Assembly: GCA_003249025.1 (NCBI GenBank)
Contig: QBMH01000021.1
Coordinates: forward strand, 1-37,355
Length of the DNA: 37,355 nt
Direction: 5' to 3'
DNA from: Leptolyngbya sp.
Lineage (GTDB): Bacteria; Cyanobacteriota; Cyanobacteriia; Leptolyngbyales; Leptolyngbyaceae
In this document: positions 33,577-37,355 of the stretch, in pieces
Layout of the letters: each line of letters begins with the position of its first letter
How positions within the stretch are numbered: position 1 is the stretch's first letter
Translations under genes and position numbers: made by a program
Notes under the pieces: model-generated
The model's database searches: none
What the model saw: the letters and a program-made list of their open reading frames with translations, nothing else
What the model was told of the DNA's origin: nothing

Positions 33577-34330
33577 TAACTCCTACCAACTCTGGAGCCG
33601 CCTCAGCGCGATCGGGCATTCCTTCTTGAGTTAGAGCAGGCATTTTGCCACCTTTTTGGAGGAAACCACCCACCATGGCGATTAGGGCGTTGACTTTGCG
33701 AGTGCGCCAAGTGGCGATCGCCTCATCCACCGCAGCCAGAGACAACTGCCGCTCCATCGCCTCTCGCAAATAGGCAGCATGTCCGGTTTCATCCTGAGCA
33801 ACGCTGAGAATGCCTTTTTTCAAGCTAACACTACCGAGATCGTCGCCAGGTAGGGCGTTTGCCATGCGAACAAAATCTTTGCTGGCATCCAGTTCAAGAA
33901 TGTAAGTACTGGCAAAAAACACCGTCCAATCCATGGTTTCGGGTTTTAGCGCTTCGCTGGAGTAATCCTTGAAATAGGCTTCAAAGAATGGGCTGCGGCG
34001 ACGTTCATCCGGTGTTCCGTCGGTCGTCGTTTGCGGAACAGATTTAAAGTCAATGAGTTGCTTATTCAATTGTTTCAGCGCTTGAGCAAAAATTTGACCG
34101 TGGCGACGCTCATCGTTGGCATGACGCGCCAGCCGTTCTGCCAGCCAGTCATCTCCTTCAGCAGCAGCCCGCGCACTCAGCGCTTCTAAAAAGGGAACAG
34201 AGCCAGATTCTGCCATTTGCAAAGCCGCAAGCGTATTAGGACGCGTTTGCAAATCACGCATGTTGCGGGCGGAGATATAAGCAGATGCGCCGGAGCCAAA
34301 AATATGAAGCAGTTGGGTAGAAAGATTCAT
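33572..34330 (-). CDS. Ferritin-like di-iron protein
   Basis: A 252-residue helical protein with two ExxH motifs: E74-x-x-H77 (NDERRHGQ) and E181-x-x-H184 (QDETGHAAY), plus E41 (MAESGS) and E146 (YILELDAS). These six residues are the usual ligand set of a carboxylate-bridged di-iron centre in a four-helix bundle, as in MiaE-like hydroxylases or rubrerythrin. The N-terminus (LLHIFGSGASAYISARN) is hydrophobic. The ATG at 34330 is preferred to a GTG at 34360. No cognate reductase gene is adjacent. Its substrate is unknown; iron storage is unlikely with such a form. Confidence 0.78.
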   Translation of the reverse strand: MNLSTQLLHIFGSGASAYISARNMRDLQTRPNTLAALQMAESGSVPFLEALSARAAAEGDDWLAERLARHANDERRHGQIFAQALKQLNKQLIDFKSVPQTTTDGTPDERRRSPFFEAYFKDYSSEALKPETMDWTVFFASTYILELDASKDFVRMANALPGDDLGSVSLKKGILSVAQDETGHAAYLREAMERQLSLAAVDEAIATWRTRKVNALIAMVGGFLQKGGKMPALTQEGMPDRAEAAPELVGVN

Positions 34331-34653
34331 AAAGTAGTTGCGTAGGAACGGAATCCGCACAGAAACGTACAGACGAGATCCTAGCGTTATTTATCGATTT
34401 CAACCGCAACATCAGCCGCAATGTCAGCGAATATGAATTTGATCGAATTGTCATGGTTATCAAAATTTTTATAGCAGCCTAGAAAAAATCTGGCTACAGT
34501 TTATGAGAATGTTTTCAATGGGCTGATGTGTAATCGAGGGTTTACTAAAACCTCAACAAAAAGTTGATTTTCCAGGCTCAGTCAAAGAGTCAAGCTCTAC
34601 ACGTTCAGGCTTCACAAGGTCGCGATCGCAACTTCATTAGGGGAACCCGTTCA
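34331..34653. other. Spacer before panC/cmk
   Basis: Non-coding spacer of about 320 bases. A candidate promoter for the rightward gene is TTGTCA (34448-34453) and TATAGC (34470-34475), 16 bases apart. A TTG-initiated extension of panC from 34564 is not supported: it gives no family likeness. A HIP1 octamer is at 34622-34629. No RNA gene seen. Confidence 0.45.
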
Positions 34654-36273
34654 ATGCGCCTGTTCACAACCATCTTAGGGTTACGCTGCTACTTGGAATC
34701 ATGTCGTTTTAAGCGACATGACTTAGAGCTATCAGGCAGCTATTCAGATGTGGCAACTCCCCTAGAAATTGGTTTTGTCCCCACCATGGGCGCACTCCAC
34801 ACCGGGCATCTCAGCCTAATTCAGCGCGCCCGTCGAGAGAATAAAATCGTCGTCGTCAGCATTTTCGTCAATCCATTACAGTTTGCACCCACCGAAGACT
34901 TTCAGCGCTATCCCCGCACCCTAGACCAAGACCACGCCCTCTGCGAACAAGCCCACGTTGATGCCCTATTCGTGCCCGATGCCGCAGAAATGGGTACAGC
35001 AGACAGAATGGCGAATGGCGAACTCAAAACTCCGAACCCCGAACCCCAAACGCTGAACCCCACCCTCACCAAAATACTTCCCCCACTAACTCTCACCAGC
35101 GAACTCTGCGGACGCTCTAGAGAAGGACATTTTCAAGGCGTGGCAACGATTGTGACCAAGCTATTAAATGTGGTGCAACCAACTCGCGCCTATTTTGGAC
35201 AAAAGGATGCTCAACAGCTTGCCATCATTCGCCAGTTAGTGACGGATCTGAACCTGCCCGTGGAAATTGTGGGCTGCGCGATCGCCCGTGAAACCAGTGG
35301 ACTCGCCCTCAGTTCTCGCAATCAGTATTTAACTGGCACTCAACGAGAGCAAGCGGCTATCATTTATCGGGCATTGCAGCAAGCGACACACGCCTTTCGA
35401 GCCGGAGAGCGATTAGGTAGTAAACTAATCGGGGCAGTTAAGGAAGTGTTAACAACGGTGCCCGATCTTGTCCCCGAATACGTTGAACTGGTTCACCCCA
35501 TGACTATGACTCCCTTAACCCAAATTGAGGATACAGGCTTATTAGCGGTTGCTGCCCGGATTGGCTCCACCCGCTTGATTGACAATGTGCTGCTGAGCGA
35601 TCGCCAACCCATCGTGGCGATCGATGGACCTGCCGGAGCCGGAAAATCCACTGTAGCGCGGCTCGCTGCCCAAACCCTCGGCTTGTTTTACCTCGACACC
35701 GGAGCCATGTATCGTGCGCTGACCTGGCTGGTCATGCAATCCGGAATCGCCATTGATGATGAACCCGCGATCGCGGAACTCGTCAGCCAGTGCCAGATAG
35801 AATTCAGGGGTCAGGGGTCAGGTTCCATTTTCGTCAATGGGCAAGAAGTTACTCAAGCAATTCGTAGCCTGGAAGTAACTTCCCAAGTTTCTACGATCGC
35901 TGCTCAACCCGCAGTTCGTTGGGCGTTGGTGCGGCAACAGCAACTCTATGGAAAGCAGGGCGGCATTGTAGTTGAAGGGCGAGATATTGGCACCAATGTA
36001 TTTCCGGATGCGGAACTGAAGATTTTTCTGACTGCTTCGGTGCAAGAGCGTGCCCGTCGTCGTCAGCGCGATTTGCAAAATCAGGGCATCGGCGATGTCA
36101 ACCTGGACGAGTTGGAGCAGGCAATTTACGATCGCGATCGCAAAGACAGCACTCGTTCTCTTGCGCCCCTGTGCAAAGCTGACGACGCGATCGAAATCAT
36201 CACCGATAACTTGACGATTCAGGCTGTCATCGATCAAATCGTTGAACGATACCATGCCGCAATCCAGTTTTAG
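34654..36273 (+). CDS. panC/cmk: Fused pantothenate synthetase / cytidylate kinase
   Basis: A bifunctional enzyme found in cyanobacteria. The N-terminal part joins pantoate and beta-alanine using ATP; the C-terminal part phosphorylates CMP and dCMP. Of 539 residues, PanC (about 1-310) has TMGALHTGH (44-52) with the HxGH motif, YFGQKDAQQ (180-188) and LSSRNQYL (219-226). Cmk (about 318-539) has the P-loop GPAGAGKST (325-333), DTGAMYRA (348-355), EGRDIGT (441-447) and RDRKDSTR. Two stretches are unlike the family: residues 118-137 and 383-390, both coded by heptamer tracts in frame. The ATG at 34654 has AGGGGA upstream. Confidence 0.94.
   Translation: MRLFTTILGLRCYLESCRFKRHDLELSGSYSDVATPLEIGFVPTMGALHTGHLSLIQRARRENKIVVVSIFVNPLQFAPTEDFQRYPRTLDQDHALCEQAHVDALFVPDAAEMGTADRMANGELKTPNPEPQTLNPTLTKILPPLTLTSELCGRSREGHFQGVATIVTKLLNVVQPTRAYFGQKDAQQLAIIRQLVTDLNLPVEIVGCAIARETSGLALSSRNQYLTGTQREQAAIIYRALQQATHAFRAGERLGSKLIGAVKEVLTTVPDLVPEYVELVHPMTMTPLTQIEDTGLLAVAARIGSTRLIDNVLLSDRQPIVAIDGPAGAGKSTVARLAAQTLGLFYLDTGAMYRALTWLVMQSGIAIDDEPAIAELVSQCQIEFRGQGSGSIFVNGQEVTQAIRSLEVTSQVSTIAAQPAVRWALVRQQQLYGKQGGIVVEGRDIGTNVFPDAELKIFLTASVQERARRRQRDLQNQGIGDVNLDELEQAIYDRDRKDSTRSLAPLCKADDAIEIITDNLTIQAVIDQIVERYHAAIQF
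35006..35064. repeat. Heptanucleotide tract inside panC
   Basis: GAATGGC occurs twice in register (35006-35019), then GAACTCA, which overlaps a second register of CTCAAAA, CTCCGAA, CCCCGAA, CCCCAAA, CGCTGAA and CCCCACC up to 35064. All lies in frame inside the PanC part of the fused gene, coding for residues 118-137. Confidence 0.65.
35801..35821. repeat. Heptanucleotide tract inside cmk
   Basis: AATTCAG is followed by two copies of GGGTCAG, in frame inside the cytidylate kinase part of the fused gene (residues 383-390). The units match those near 9574 and 30951. Confidence 0.6.
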
Positions 36274-36407
36274 AGAGATTCAAGCTTGGTAAAGTCTTCA
36301 CTTTGGCTGTCTTTTTCCTTTCCATCTCTTTACCTAGTCTCATGTCCTGTGCAATATGGTTGAGTCAGTTTTGACCGTAGTCCCCTAATTAATGTTGGTG
36401 ATGTTTT

Positions 36408-37292
36408 ATGGCAAAGATCCTGTTAACAGGCGCAAATGGACAGGTTGGCGCAGAACTAAAACAGACCTTAGCTCACCTGGGTGAATTGACTGCGATCGAT
36501 CGCACCCAGTGGGATCTGGCAAACCCCGACACCATTCGCGCGATCGTGGAGCAATTGCAACCCACCATTATCGTTAATGCGGCAGCCTACACCGCCGTGG
36601 ACAAGGCAGAAAGTGAGCCGGATTTGGCAACCCTGGTGAATGGCAAAGCCACTGGCATTTTGGCGGAAGCGGCAGAGAGCGTGGGAGCCGGACTGATTCA
36701 CATTTCTACTGATTATGTATTTGATGGCAAGAGCAGCAGTCCTTACCTGGAAACCGCTCCGACCAATCCTTTGGGCGTGTATGGCGCATCAAAATTGGCA
36801 GGAGAAGCGGCAATTCGGGCGACATGTCCAAAACACATGATCATCCGCACAGCCTGGGTTTATGGCGTTCAGGGCAAGGGCAACTTTGTGAAAACGATGC
36901 TGCGAGTGGGTGCCCAGCGAGATGAGTTGCGCGTGGTCACCGATCAAATTGGTGCGCCCACTTGGGCAAAGGATCTGGCACTGGCGATCGCCCACCTCGC
37001 CCCCCAACTCACCGCCGAAACCGCAGGCACCTATCACTACACCAACAGCGGCGTGTGCAGTTGGTATGATTTTGCCGTCACCATTATCGAAGAAGCGAAA
37101 GCCATGGGCTTTCCGTTGCAAGTTGAGCGCGTCATCCCCATTACCACTGAAGAATATCCCCTGCCTGCTCCCCGTCCCGCTTTTTCCGTCCTTTCCCTCA
37201 AAAAAATCTCTGCGCTCCTCGGCACTCATCCGCCCCACTGGTTGCAAAGCCTCCGCAAAATGCTCACAGAACTGCAACAAGTCTCTGGTTAA
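36408..37292 (+). CDS. rfbD: dTDP-4-dehydrorhamnose reductase
   Basis: The last step of dTDP-L-rhamnose synthesis, for cell-surface polysaccharide. The 294-residue protein is an extended-SDR reductase with GANGQVG (8-14), VNAAAYTAVDKAE (56-68), HISTDYVFDG (98-107) and the catalytic Y125 and K129 in YGASK. DQIGAPTWAKDLA is typical of RmlD. The ATG follows GGTGAT. It lies alone here, so rmlA, B and C must be elsewhere or further right. The spacer before it (36274-36407) is not long and shows no special structure. Confidence 0.92.
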   Translation: MAKILLTGANGQVGAELKQTLAHLGELTAIDRTQWDLANPDTIRAIVEQLQPTIIVNAAAYTAVDKAESEPDLATLVNGKATGILAEAAESVGAGLIHISTDYVFDGKSSSPYLETAPTNPLGVYGASKLAGEAAIRATCPKHMIIRTAWVYGVQGKGNFVKTMLRVGAQRDELRVVTDQIGAPTWAKDLALAIAHLAPQLTAETAGTYHYTNSGVCSWYDFAVTIIEEAKAMGFPLQVERVIPITTEEYPLPAPRPAFSVLSLKKISALLGTHPPHWLQSLRKMLTELQQVSG

Positions 37293-37355
37293 GCCCATGT
37301 TTGGGTAATGTTATAAACTTGTTGTTTTGCCCTAAATAGATAAGCCGAACTCATA

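Noticed and set aside
36789-37298. Leftward reading frame of 169 codons opposite rfbD
   Set aside because: It is a shadow of the well-supported rfbD gene; no family pattern.

Overview
The window looks like chromosomal DNA from a cyanobacterium. The octamer GCGATCGC (HIP1) recurs throughout, in genes and spacers. Several gene families are typical of cyanobacteria: Ycf35 with DUF2997, a Tic22-like protein, a fused PanC/Cmk enzyme, a cyanoexosortase A module with an HpsJ-like partner, an Mnx-type manganese exporter and an ethylene-receptor-like histidine kinase. Many short tandem heptanucleotide tracts (STRR-like) suggest a filamentous lineage; that last point is inference. No rRNA, tRNA, CRISPR array, transposase or phage gene was seen. 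The content is mostly single-copy housekeeping and accessory genes in short, often divergent or convergent units.

Left third (1-11,700): the 3' end of a PD-(D/E)XK-like protein, argD, a membrane-anchored Ser/Thr kinase, a saccharopine-dehydrogenase-like oxidoreductase, the DUF2997-ycf35-ferredoxin cluster, an ETR1-type histidine kinase, two peroxiredoxin-family genes, and a Tic22-like secreted protein.

Middle (11,700-25,100): prmC, a membrane-anchored methyltransferase, a Met-rich zinc-ribbon protein, and a manganese-exporter gene preceded by a clear yybP-ykoY manganese riboswitch. Two mutually exclusive hairpins lie between that aptamer and the start codon. Then come a TPR protein, a Tat-exported sulfite-oxidase-like lipoprotein, the exosortase module (exosortase, associated protein, HpsJ-like protein), an SDR, a divergent HxlR regulator / WrbA-like flavoprotein pair with an operator-like spacer, a cytoplasmic alpha-amylase, a DUF1003-like membrane protein, and an LD-carboxypeptidase.

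Right third (25,100-37,355): polyphosphate kinase, a protein with a histone-H1-like tail, a cysteine desulfurase, two small exported or membrane-anchored unknowns, ilvC, a DUF3122 protein, an alpha/beta hydrolase, a ferritin-like di-iron protein, fused panC/cmk, and rfbD.

The most notable signals are the manganese riboswitch with its putative translational switch, the Met-rich zinc-ribbon gene directly upstream of it, and heptanucleotide tracts. These tracts occur between genes and also in frame inside prmC, panC and cmk and at the 3' end of the hxlR-type gene. I did not find a wholly new multi-gene system. The DUF2997-Ycf35-ferredoxin cluster and the exosortase module are the best candidates for poorly understood functional units.
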